Shown: piece after piece, positions 8,188 through 15,745 of the stretch
Layout: each line of letters begins with the position of its first letter
Position numbering within the stretch: position 1 is the stretch's first letter
Assembly: GCA_005788935.1 (NCBI GenBank)
Contig: SYAK01000342.1
Span: 1-27,481, forward strand
Length of the DNA stretch: 27,481 bases
Direction: 5' to 3'
Source of the DNA: Pseudomonadota bacterium
Lineage (GTDB): Bacteria; Myxococcota; UBA9042; PHBI01
The notes under the pieces: generated by a model
What the model was told of the DNA's origin: nothing
Databases searched by the model: none
Seen by the model: only the letters and a program-made list of their open reading frames with translations
Position numbers and translations under genes: made by a program

Positions 8188-8706
8188 ATGTCGAACGGGA
8201 TGCAGGACCTCGAGGTCCTCCGCGAGCGCTTCCTCGATCAGCTGCACGCGAGCCGCGTGGCCCTCGACGGTCATGAGGCGCTGCTCGCCTACTGGCAGCT
8301 CGTCGAGCGGCAGGCGGAGGCGTCAGGGGACCTCGAGCTGCTCGAGCACGGTGTCCGGGAGCTCGCGCGCGATCGCGACCGCCTGCGGGCCCTCGAGGCG
8401 CGCGTCGAGCGCGAGGACCGGGACAGCGGCGTCCTCGCCCCCGTCCTGCACGTCATCCGCATGCTCCTCGACGCGCTCGAGCAGCTCGCGCGGCGCCTTG
8501 GACGCATGCGCGACGCCCGCCGCGGTCAGGTCGCGGCGATCCTCTGGCTCGCTGGGCCAGGCGCCATTGCGCAACTGAAGCCGGACGACAAGGACGACAA
8601 GAAGAAGAAGGAGGAGGACGAGCAAGCGGCCCTGCTCGCGCAGCGCCAGCCCGACAAGCCGCTCGTTCAGACACCCCCCGAGCAGCAGAAGAAGCTCGAG
8701 CGCTGA
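8188..8706 (+). CDS. Charged helical/coiled-coil protein paired with the AAA+ ATPase
   Basis: The 172-residue protein starts at ATG 8188 after a GAGGGAGGG ribosome site, 27 bases downstream of the AAA+ stop, so the two form an operon. Residues 1-110 are predicted helical with heptad-like leucines (LLDALEQLARRLGRM) and many arginines and glutamates. A short hydrophobic segment (QVAAILWLAGPGAIAQL) precedes an extremely charged tail (KPDDKDDKKKKEEDEQ) and a proline/glutamine-rich end. There is no signal peptide. It could be an adaptor, substrate or membrane tether for the ATPase; this is inferred from linkage only. The family was not recognised. Confidence 0.75.
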   Translation: MSNGMQDLEVLRERFLDQLHASRVALDGHEALLAYWQLVERQAEASGDLELLEHGVRELARDRDRLRALEARVEREDRDSGVLAPVLHVIRMLLDALEQLARRLGRMRDARRGQVAAILWLAGPGAIAQLKPDDKDDKKKKEEDEQAALLAQRQPDKPLVQTPPEQQKKLER

Positions 8707-8787
8707 CAGCCCGCCCAGCGAGCTGCGTCAGCGGCCCTGAGAGGACGCCTGCACGCAAGCCTCCGCCAGCCTCGCGAGCCCTTGACC

Positions 8788-9627
8788 TCAGGGCTTCGGC
8801 GGGTGCGCTGTCCGTAGATGCAGGTCGAAGCTCGCCCCGTTCGGCAGGATGTGGAGCTTGATGCCGGTCATGCAGAGCGGCGTGCCCTCGTCGGCGTCGG
8901 CGATCGACGAATGCTCGAGCTTCGCGACGTCGACGACCGTGACCGCACCGCTCCCGATGACGTGGATGATGTTGTCGGGCGCGATGAAGGCCCCCGTGTC
9001 CTCGTCAAGTCCGAGCCCCACCGCGAACGGGTTGTAGGCGAGTGCCGCGAGCAGGCGCCCGAGGCGGTCACGCTGGCGGAAGTGCTGGTCGACCACGACG
9101 CGGTTCGTCATCCCGAGGCCAGGCGACAGCTGGACCATGCCCGCGATCGGGGTCGCTCCGACCTGCCCGTGCGCGATCATGTGCTCGGGCAGGATGGCAG
9201 CCCCAGCCGACGTCCCGCCGACGATGGCGCCCGCCGCGTTCAGGCGGCGGACGGTCTTCGCGACCGGGGTCCCGCCGAGCGTCGTCGCGATGCGCAGCTG
9301 GTTTCCACCCGTGAAGAAGACGCCGCTCGCGTCCTCGAGCTTCTCGAGGAGATCGACGCGCTCGGTGTCGGCGCGGTCGAAATAAGGCAGCGCGATCGCC
9401 GACTTGGCGCCGAGATCCCGGAAAATGGACTCGTAGCGCGGACCGGTGTCGGACAGCTCGGACGCGGTCGGGATGATGGCGATGCGGGCACCGGCCTCGC
9501 CCTGACCCTCGGCCGCCAGCTCGACGAAACGCGCGAGGATGCGCGGATCCTGGATCTTCTCCTCGGCGCCTCCGACCGGGACGATCCAGCCGCGCTCTTC
9601 ACCGGGAAACACTCTCGCTGGGCTCAT
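8788..9627 (-). CDS. cphB: Cyanophycinase (peptidase family S51)
   Basis: The 279-residue enzyme hydrolyses cyanophycin (multi-L-arginyl-poly-L-aspartate) to beta-Asp-Arg dipeptides in the cytosol. The nucleophile elbow GGTSAGA (Ser about 140), the strand FFTGGNQLR and the downstream DQHFRQRDRLGRL with GLGLDEDTG are diagnostic of S51 cyanophycinases, and the length is normal for the family. I start it at ATG 9627: GGAG lies five bases upstream, whereas the GTG at 9633 overlaps that ribosome site. The ATG is two bases after the iadA stop, so translation is probably coupled. A cyanophycin synthetase is not in the window. Alpha-aspartyl dipeptidase relatives are shorter, so cyanophycinase is the best call. 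Confidence 0.93.
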   Translation of the reverse strand: MSPARVFPGEERGWIVPVGGAEEKIQDPRILARFVELAAEGQGEAGARIAIIPTASELSDTGPRYESIFRDLGAKSAIALPYFDRADTERVDLLEKLEDASGVFFTGGNQLRIATTLGGTPVAKTVRRLNAAGAIVGGTSAGAAILPEHMIAHGQVGATPIAGMVQLSPGLGMTNRVVVDQHFRQRDRLGRLLAALAYNPFAVGLGLDEDTGAFIAPDNIIHVIGSGAVTVVDVAKLEHSSIADADEGTPLCMTGIKLHILPNGASFDLHLRTAHPPKP

Positions 9628-9629
9628 GG

Positions 9630-10871
9630 TCACTCCTTCTCGTACGCGCTCTCGAACACGCCGCGTCCCGCTGGGAGCAACGCACCGTCGCGCATCAGGA
9701 ATCGCCCGCGCGCCATCACGGCGCGGAGGCGGAGTTCAGGGTCGAGCATGATGAGGTCGGCGTCGGCGTCGGCCGCGATCCGCCCCTTGTCATGCAGCAT
9801 CAGGGCCTTCGCTGGACCCGCTGTCATCAGCGCGGTCGCCTCGGCGAGCGGCATCCCGCCCGCGACAAGGGCCCGCAGGGTCTCGAGCAGGGTCGTCGAG
9901 CGACCGACCCCCATGCGCGTCATGCAGCCGTGAGCGTCGAAGACGGGCAGGCAGCCGCCACCATCCGAGCTGACGGTGACACAGCCGAGCGGCAACCCGC
10001 TGCGCCACCAGTCCAGCACCGCGTCAGCCGCCGAGCGCGTGTCGCCGTCACAGTCCTCGGCCGGAAAGGCCGTGAAATCATACCAGGGTTGAGGCTGTCC
10101 GGCGGCCTCGCGCTCGGCGCAGAGGGTCTTCGCCTCGGCGAAGAGGCGCCCGTTCCGGTTCAGGTGGGTCGGCTGGAAGACGCGCGCTGGCAGCTCGGAC
10201 TCCGCGAGCGCCCGCCGCACGAGGTCGAGGCCGCGCGCGCCGTCTCCGAGGTGAAGGTGCAGCAGCCCGGCCTTGCCTGCTGTCAGCCCTGCGACGTAGG
10301 CGTCCGAGGCGACCCGCAGCAGCTCGTCGAGCGTCGGCTGTGACGACCGATGGTCCGACACGGCGAGCTCACCGACGCCGAGGATGGCGTCGCAGAAGAC
10401 GATGTCGTCGCGGACCGCCCCCGTGAGTGTCACGACCGGGACGGCATAGTTTCCCGTGAAACACCAGGCAGACAGGCCCTCCTCGCGGAGGCCGAGGGTC
10501 GTCGCGACGAGGTCGCGCATCGTCCGGGTCACCCCGTCGGTCCCGAGCACGCCGATCGCCGTCGTGACGCCAGCCGTGACGAGGTCGGTCAGCATCCGCC
10601 GTGGGACCCGCGTGCGGAAGCCAGCCTCGCCACCCCCGCCCGAGAGGTGGACGTGGGCATCGACGAGGCCTGGAAGCACGGTCAGACCGGCCGCGTCGAC
10701 GTCCTCGACCTGCGGGGCCCCGATGAACGCGTCGAGCTCGCCAGGCGACGTGAGCGCGAGCACGCGACCGCCTCCGACGAGGAGATCCGCAGCCACGGGG
10801 GCAGCGCACGGGGGGGTCAGGACGTGCCCGCGGCGGATGACGGTGAGGGCGGTCATTGCGGGGCAGGGCAT
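9630..10871 (-). CDS. iadA: Isoaspartyl (beta-aspartyl) dipeptidase
   Basis: The 413-residue amidohydrolase-superfamily metalloenzyme cleaves beta-aspartyl dipeptides and would complete cyanophycin breakdown to Asp and Arg. Visible features are HVH in GLVDAHVHLSGGGGEAG (first metal ligands), the active-site Tyr in TGNYAVP, His in LHLGD, His in QPTHLNRN and Asp in SSDGGG. In E. coli IadA (from memory) a carbamylated Lys bridges the two zincs just before the conserved SDHRS; here that column is Glu (GVGELAVSDHRS). Such a substitution is known elsewhere in the superfamily. ATG 10871 and ATG 10856 are both possible and neither has a clear ribosome site; I keep the longer. Its last codons provide the ribosome site of cphB. 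Confidence 0.93.
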   Translation of the reverse strand: MPCPAMTALTVIRRGHVLTPPCAAPVAADLLVGGGRVLALTSPGELDAFIGAPQVEDVDAAGLTVLPGLVDAHVHLSGGGGEAGFRTRVPRRMLTDLVTAGVTTAIGVLGTDGVTRTMRDLVATTLGLREEGLSAWCFTGNYAVPVVTLTGAVRDDIVFCDAILGVGELAVSDHRSSQPTLDELLRVASDAYVAGLTAGKAGLLHLHLGDGARGLDLVRRALAESELPARVFQPTHLNRNGRLFAEAKTLCAEREAAGQPQPWYDFTAFPAEDCDGDTRSAADAVLDWWRSGLPLGCVTVSSDGGGCLPVFDAHGCMTRMGVGRSTTLLETLRALVAGGMPLAEATALMTAGPAKALMLHDKGRIAADADADLIMLDPELRLRAVMARGRFLMRDGALLPAGRGVFESAYEKE

Positions 10872-11049
10872 AACCGAAAGCGAAGGGCAGGGAAAGGCCG
10901 ACGTGCGGCGTCGTGACGCGACCGTGGCGCGCGCGTCGGCTTCGTGACGAAACGTTTACCACCCCGGATCGACACGTCTCCACGCCCTGTGTCAGGGTCG
11001 GCGCGAGGTCTGGCGGGGCGACAGGCCCCCCCACGACGGAGGTCAGCAG
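10872..11049. promoter_or_regulatory. Divergent promoter region between iadA and the histidine kinase gene
   Basis: This 178-base spacer must hold promoters for both the iadA-cphB operon (minus) and the kinase gene (plus). TCGTGACG occurs twice (10911 and 10942), and the second copy lies in the 11-base palindrome TTCGT-G-ACGAA (10941-10951), followed by AACGTTT. These could be one regulator's sites. I could not place -35/-10 boxes with confidence. Confidence 0.35.
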
Positions 11050-12207
11050 ATGGCACAGGATGGCGGAGCGGTCGCTGAGGCGACGATGAATGAGGGGACA
11101 CGCGCGGAGGTCGCACGACTCGGCGGTGAGACCGCGAGCGAGGAGCTGGCCTGGTATCGGCACGCGCTCGACCAGAGCGCCATCGTGGCGGTCACGGACG
11201 TGCGCGGCGTGATCCTCCACGTCAACGACCGCTTCTGCGAGATCTCGGGCTACGGCCGCGACGAGCTGGTCGGGCAGGACCACCGCCTGCTGAACTCGGG
11301 CCTTCACCCGAAGGCCTGCTTCCGCGACCTGTGGCGCACGATCGGGCAGGGCGGCATCTGGCGCGGCGAGCTGCGGAACCGACGCAAGGACGGCAGCCAT
11401 TACTGGGTGGACACGACGATCGTCCCGCACCTGAACGCCGCAGGCAAGCCCGAGAAGTACATCGCGATCCGCAACGACATCACCGAGCGCAAGAACGTCG
11501 AGACGCGGCTGCGGTCGCAGGAGACGATGGCGCAGCTCGGACAGATGGCGGCCGTCATCGCGCACGAGGTAAGAAACCCCCTCGCAGGCATCTCGGGGGC
11601 CATCCAGGTGATCGCGCAGCGACTCAGCGCCGACAGCTCGGAGGCCCGCGTGCTGCGCGAGGTCATCGCCCGCGTCGGGTCGCTGAACGAGGTCCTGACC
11701 GGACTCCTCGACTTCGCGCGCCCCTGCGAGCCGCGGATGCGCGTCTGCCGCGCGCGCGAGCTCGTCGAGAAGGCGGCCATGTTCCTCGCGGACAACCCCG
11801 ACCACCAGCACGTCGAGCTCTCGATCGTCGGCCCCGACGCCCGCATCGTCGCAGACGCCGACATCCTCGGGCGCGCGCTGCTGAACCTCGTCATCAACGC
11901 CGCCCAGGCCTGCGCCGAGGCCTTCCCAGAGGGTCGCGGCGGGCGCGTCGTCATCAGCCTCGAGCCAAACCCGCACGGGCTCGACATCGTGGTGTCGGAC
12001 AATGGCCGCGGCATCCCGGAAGAGATCGCGGCCAACCTCTTCCGTCCATTCTTCACGACGCGCATCAAGGGCACAGGGCTCGGCCTCGCGGTCGTCAAGC
12101 AGGCCGTCGACAGCCACGGCGGCAGCGTCACAGCGAGCCGCGGAGACAGCGGCGGGGCCCGGTTCGTCGTCTCCCTGCCCGAGAATCGCGTCGCCGATGG
12201 CGTGTGA
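11050..12207 (+). CDS. PAS-domain sensor histidine kinase, NtrB-like, cytosolic
   Basis: The 385-residue protein starts at ATG 11050 with GGAGG seven bases upstream. There is no membrane segment. A PAS domain spans about residues 35-150 (VTDVRGVILHVNDRFCEISGY through AIRNDITERK), with the typical PAC ending. The H-box AAVIAHEVRNPLAGI places the phosphorylated His at about 172. The ATPase domain has N-box NLVINAAQA, G1 DNGRGIP and G2 GTGLGLAVVKQ. Architecture matches NtrB/AtoS-like kinases that partner sigma-54 activators, and such an activator is encoded two genes downstream. The input ligand is unknown; PAS pockets often bind haem, flavin or small metabolites, and no haem or flavin motif was recognised. 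It is divergent from the cyanophycin operon. Confidence 0.93.
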   Translation: MAQDGGAVAEATMNEGTRAEVARLGGETASEELAWYRHALDQSAIVAVTDVRGVILHVNDRFCEISGYGRDELVGQDHRLLNSGLHPKACFRDLWRTIGQGGIWRGELRNRRKDGSHYWVDTTIVPHLNAAGKPEKYIAIRNDITERKNVETRLRSQETMAQLGQMAAVIAHEVRNPLAGISGAIQVIAQRLSADSSEARVLREVIARVGSLNEVLTGLLDFARPCEPRMRVCRARELVEKAAMFLADNPDHQHVELSIVGPDARIVADADILGRALLNLVINAAQACAEAFPEGRGGRVVISLEPNPHGLDIVVSDNGRGIPEEIAANLFRPFFTTRIKGTGLGLAVVKQAVDSHGGSVTASRGDSGGARFVVSLPENRVADGV

Positions 12208-12232
12208 GCGGCCGTTTCTTGAAGGCGCGGCC

Positions 12233-12259
12233 GGTGTGTGCAAAATCACACGCGGTGTG
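12233..12259. promoter_or_regulatory. Cluster of GTGTG/CACAC half-sites, candidate upstream activating sequence
   Basis: GTGTG (12236-12240), CACAC (12247-12251) and GTGTG (12255-12259) form two overlapping perfect inverted repeats with spacers of 6 and 3 bases, flanked by AAAA tracts. The cluster is centred roughly 100 bases upstream of the start expected from the sigma-54 element at 12325-12340, a typical distance for NtrC-family binding sites. Confidence 0.5.
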
Positions 12260-12324
12260 TGAAAACGCCCGCTCGCGACGACATCGCGCCGCGCTCCGCC
12301 CAGCTGTCTGCCCACATCCGGACT

Positions 12325-12340
12325 TGGCACGGTCGGTGCT
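12325..12340 (+). promoter_or_regulatory. Sigma-54-type promoter upstream of the universal stress protein gene
   Basis: TGGCACGGTCGGTGCT matches the -24/-12 pattern TGGCAC-N5-TTGCW at all -24 positions and keeps the GC of the -12 element with correct spacing; the first T of TTGC is G. It lies 56 bases before the ATG at 12397. The downstream gene pair includes a sigma-54 activator, which supports a real promoter. Confidence 0.6.
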
Positions 12341-12396
12341 AGGTCTCTGAAGCCCGCGACCATGGACGCGGTCGCATTCCCGCGAGGAGGTTCGAC

Positions 12397-12885
12397 ATGA
12401 GCGAGACGCGTGAGACCTGGATGGTGGCCTTCGACTTCTCCGAACAGGCGATGTTCGCGCTGCGGCGCGCGGCCGAGTTGCTGTCGGGCCTCGGCGGGGG
12501 GCAGCTGCTCGTGGTGCATGTCCACCGCCCGATGTCGACAGGCTTCGGCGCCGAGTTCGCCGCGGTGAGCCCGGCCTTCCGCGACGTCGATCGGGTGATT
12601 CAGGAGAGTGCTGTCAACCGGATGGCCGAGGTGCTCGCACCCCTGAAGGATGCGTTTCCGCGCGTCACCTTCGACAGCCGCGTCGAGCCGGGCTACCCGC
12701 CTGACAGGCTCGTCGCGATCGCCGCAGAGGCGAACGCGAGTCAGATCGTGATCGGCAGCCACGGCCGCAAGGGCCTCGAGCGCTTCTTCCTCGGGTCGGT
12801 CGCCGAGCGGGTGACCCGCCTCGCCGACCGCACCGTCCTGGTCGTCAAGGGTGACGCCCGGGCCACCTCGCCGACGCAGGCCTGA
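12397..12885 (+). CDS. Universal stress protein, UspA family
   Basis: The 162-residue protein has a single Usp domain: an N-terminal strand MVAFDFSEQAMFALRRA, the central VVHVH strand and the C-terminal GSHGRKGLERFFLGSVAERV. The latter fits the G-2x-G-9x-GS/T signature of ATP-binding Usp proteins, so it probably binds ATP. The start ATG has GAGGAGG six bases upstream. It lies between the kinase and the NtrC-like gene, with a sigma-54-type promoter in the upstream spacer, and 49 bases separate its stop from the activator start. It is therefore probably induced by the two-component pair. The exact stress cannot be read from sequence. Confidence 0.93.
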   Translation: MSETRETWMVAFDFSEQAMFALRRAAELLSGLGGGQLLVVHVHRPMSTGFGAEFAAVSPAFRDVDRVIQESAVNRMAEVLAPLKDAFPRVTFDSRVEPGYPPDRLVAIAAEANASQIVIGSHGRKGLERFFLGSVAERVTRLADRTVLVVKGDARATSPTQA

Positions 12886-12934
12886 CGACCCCGATGAGCT
12901 TCCCTGGCCGAACGGCCGCCCTTCTGGAGACGCG

Positions 12935-14515
12935 ATGACGACCGCCACGAACGCGCAGAGCGAGGCCCTCGGGCCTGATGACCTCGGAGGGGGGATGCCG
13001 TCGGCCGAGCGAGCTGAGACCGACGAGCTGGCACGCACGACGCGCGAGAGAGAGACCCGGGGAGGCGCGCGGCGCGTGCTGGTGTGTGACGACGAGGAGC
13101 TCATCCGCTGGTCGGTGAGCGAGCACCTGCGGGCCGAGGGCTATGCGGTCACGGTTGTGAAGAACGGCCTCGAGTGCCTCGAGGAGGTCACGCGCAGCGC
13201 GCCAGACGTGGTGCTGCTCGACCTGCGGATGCCGGTCATGGACGGGATGACGTGCCTGCGTCGCATGCGAGAGGCCGGCTTGTCCGTACCCGTTGTCGTA
13301 CTGACGGCCCATGGCGCCGTCGACACGGCCATCGAGGCGACGCAGCTCGGCGCGACCGCCTACCTCAGCAAGCCCTTCGACCTGCGCGAGGTCAGCCTCA
13401 AGCTGAAGGGCGCCATCGCGTCCGACCAGCTCGCCGAGGAGGTGCGCTATCTCCGCGGCAAGCGGCAGGCCCATTATGGGGCGATCCTCGGCGACTCGCC
13501 CGCGATGCAGCGGGTCTTCGACACGCTGCGCCGCCTCGAGGGGCTCGACGTGCCGACCGTCCTCGTGACGGGCGAGTCGGGGACTGGCAAGGAGTTGATC
13601 GCTCAGGCGATTCACCAGCTCGGCCCGCGAAAGGACGCGCCCTTCGTCGAGATCGACTGCGCGTCGCTCCCCGAGACCCTCATCGAGTCCGAGCTCTTCG
13701 GGCACGAGCGCGGCAGCTTCACGGACGCGCGGCAGATGAAGCGCGGGCTCTTCGAGGTCGCGCGCGGCGGGACCATCTTCCTCGATGAGATTGGCGAGAT
13801 GTCGCCCGCGACGCAGGCGAAGCTCTTGCGGGCCCTCGAGAGCCGCCGCTTCAAGCGCGTCGGCGGCGTCGCGGATCTGCCGCTCGAGGCGGGCATCGTG
13901 GCTGCCACGAACCGGGATCTGGCCGTCGAGGTCGAGCAGGGGCGCTTCCGGCAGGACCTCTTCTACCGCCTCGCCATCATCCCCATCGCCTTGCCCCCGC
14001 TGCGCGAGCGGACAGGGGATGTCGGGCTGCTCGCGGCGCACTTCTTCGAGCACTTCCGAAAGCGGGTCGGCGGCCGCGTCGAGAGCTTCGAGGCGTTGGC
14101 CCTCGAGGCCCTCGGGCGTTACCCGTGGCCGGGCTACGTGCGCGAGCTGCGCAATGTCGTCGAGCGCCTCGTGACGCTGCACCGCGGCGAGGCGCAGGTT
14201 CGCTTCGACCATCTGCCGAACGAGATCCGCCTCGCGCGTGGCGGCCCCGAGGCGGGACGCTCGGCCGAATCCGTGAAGCCCCTGTCAGTCTCCGGTCCCG
14301 GCGGGGCTACGGCTGCGTCGGCCTCGGGGCCAGCGCTCCTTCACGGGGGCTATGTCCTGCCCGCGACTGGCGTCAACCTCGAGGAGGTCGAGCGCAGCCT
14401 CATCACGCAGGCGCTCGAGCGCACCCACGGCAACCAGACCGCCGCCGCGAAGCTGCTCGGCATCACGCGCTATGCGCTGCGCTACCGACTTGAAAAGTTT
14501 GAGATGAAGGCCTGA
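12935..14515 (+). CDS. Sigma-54-dependent response regulator (NtrC family)
   Basis: The 526-residue protein starts at ATG 12935 after TCTGGAG; the frame is open upstream to 12851 but that would overlap the usp gene. A 45-residue polar leader precedes the receiver domain, whose phospho-Asp lies in VVLLDLRMPVMDG (Asp about 96), with the acidic pair DDE before it and K in SKPF. The AAA+ domain has Walker A GESGTGKE (213-220), Walker B FLDEIGEM and a C-terminal R-finger region. The sigma-54 contact loop, usually GAFTGA, reads GSFTDA (260-265). The Fis-type helix-turn-helix is at the end (GNQTAAAKLLGITRYALRYR). It probably activates the usp promoter and, being in that transcript, itself. Confidence 0.94.
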   Translation: MTTATNAQSEALGPDDLGGGMPSAERAETDELARTTRERETRGGARRVLVCDDEELIRWSVSEHLRAEGYAVTVVKNGLECLEEVTRSAPDVVLLDLRMPVMDGMTCLRRMREAGLSVPVVVLTAHGAVDTAIEATQLGATAYLSKPFDLREVSLKLKGAIASDQLAEEVRYLRGKRQAHYGAILGDSPAMQRVFDTLRRLEGLDVPTVLVTGESGTGKELIAQAIHQLGPRKDAPFVEIDCASLPETLIESELFGHERGSFTDARQMKRGLFEVARGGTIFLDEIGEMSPATQAKLLRALESRRFKRVGGVADLPLEAGIVAATNRDLAVEVEQGRFRQDLFYRLAIIPIALPPLRERTGDVGLLAAHFFEHFRKRVGGRVESFEALALEALGRYPWPGYVRELRNVVERLVTLHRGEAQVRFDHLPNEIRLARGGPEAGRSAESVKPLSVSGPGGATAASASGPALLHGGYVLPATGVNLEEVERSLITQALERTHGNQTAAAKLLGITRYALRYRLEKFEMKA

Positions 14516-14567
14516 AGATTCGTGCTTGCCATCGCACGTGGTGGTAAACACCGATCACGACCCACTT

Positions 14568-15728
14568 TCACGATGCCGCGCGGGCGGCCGCGACGTAGAG
14601 CGCTTCGACGTCCGCGACCCGGCGCTCCCACGTGAAGTCAGCCGCGAAGGCGATGGCCCCGGCCGCATGCCGCGCCCGGTCGGCGAGCACCCCCGCGAGC
14701 GCCAGGCTGAGCGCGTCCGGCTCGGGGGGCGCCACGAGGCCCGCGCCGTGGTGGAGCACCGCAGGTGCGAGCCCGACGCTCGGCGTCACCACCAAGGGCA
14801 CGCCGAAGCTGGCCGCCTCGACGAGGGACACCCCGAAATTTTCGTCCGCGGACGGCAGGCAGAAGGCCTCGGCGTGCGCGAAGAGGCGGGACTTCTCCGC
14901 CGCGCCAAACACAGGCCCGGTGAGCCTCACGCGGTCCTCGAGCCCGTGGCGCGCGACCGCGGACCGAACCTCCGCCGCATGGCCGTGCTCGTCGGGCCCG
15001 ACGATCAACAGGTCGAGGTCGGGGCGGTCCGCGATGAGGCGGGCGAAGGCCGCGACGAGCAACGGCAGCCCCTTCTTCTCGGCGACCCGCCCGAGAAAGA
15101 GCACGTAGGGACGCGGGTGCGGCGAGTCGGGCGAGGCAGGTGCCAGACCTGGCGGTACCCCCTGTGGAGCGACGCGGATCGGCGGCAGGGGCCGTCCCGG
15201 CCGCGCGAGGGCGGCGAGGGCTTGCGCGACGCTCTCCGCCTCGTGCGGGGTCGAGACGTGCATGGCCGCGGCGGAGGCGACGAGCGGACCGTCGAGACGC
15301 CGCCACCAGGCCGCCTTGAGCGCCCCGCCACGCGACAGGGACCACGGATCGAGCATGCCGCAGGGGCGCAGGATGACGGGCACACCCGCGAGGCGAGCGG
15401 CGAGCAGCGCGGTCGTGATCGGAGCCGAGAAGAGGCCGTGGATGTGCGCCACGTCAAAGCCTCGCAGGCGCCGCGCAAGGAGTGCCATATAACCTATCGA
15501 AGGGTACGGTGGGCGCGAGACGTCGACCCGCGCCTGCCACACCGCGACGCGCGGGTCGAAGCCAGCCCCGGGTGGCTCGGTCGCCCGACGCCCACCCGGG
15601 GCCGCGTCCGTCGTGAAGACCGCGACCTCATGCCCGCGCGCGACGAGCGCCGCCGTCAACCCGCGCAGGACCCCCGAGGGGCCTCCCCAGCCGGGATCGG
15701 CCGAGGCGATGAGGTGAGCGATGCGCAC
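14568..15728 (-). CDS. Glycosyltransferase, GT4-like (GT-B fold)
   Basis: The 386-residue protein begins VRIAHLIASADPGWGGPSG, a standard GT4 N-terminal donor/acceptor loop. I choose GTG 15728 because this is exactly where the Rossmann fold begins; the open frame to 15809 overlaps the upstream gene. Other marks are HIHGLFSAP, LRPCGMLDPWSLSRG, the second-domain strand YVLFLGRVAEKKG and PSADENFGVSLVEAASFG, whose Glu residues match the E-x7-E donor-binding motif. It transfers a sugar from a nucleotide donor, probably for exopolysaccharide, O-antigen or glycoprotein synthesis; the acceptor is unknown. It follows the beta-propeller gene by 17 bases and converges with the NtrC-like gene after 52 bases, without a strong terminator. 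Confidence 0.9.
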   Translation of the reverse strand: MRIAHLIASADPGWGGPSGVLRGLTAALVARGHEVAVFTTDAAPGGRRATEPPGAGFDPRVAVWQARVDVSRPPYPSIGYMALLARRLRGFDVAHIHGLFSAPITTALLAARLAGVPVILRPCGMLDPWSLSRGGALKAAWWRRLDGPLVASAAAMHVSTPHEAESVAQALAALARPGRPLPPIRVAPQGVPPGLAPASPDSPHPRPYVLFLGRVAEKKGLPLLVAAFARLIADRPDLDLLIVGPDEHGHAAEVRSAVARHGLEDRVRLTGPVFGAAEKSRLFAHAEAFCLPSADENFGVSLVEAASFGVPLVVTPSVGLAPAVLHHGAGLVAPPEPDALSLALAGVLADRARHAAGAIAFAADFTWERRVADVEALYVAAARAAS

Positions 15729-15745
15729 GGACCACGACCGCCTCG

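Noticed and set aside
10369..13104. Very long minus-strand ORF (over 900 codons) opposite the kinase, stress-protein and NtrC-like genes
   Set aside because: Its translation is Arg/Ala/Asp/His-rich with no domain and lies exactly antisense to three well-supported genes; high GC codon bias keeps this frame open.
14521..14538. Small hairpin CGTGC/GCACG between the convergent NtrC-like and glycosyltransferase genes
   Set aside because: A 5-bp stem with an 8-base loop and no T-run is too weak to call a terminator.
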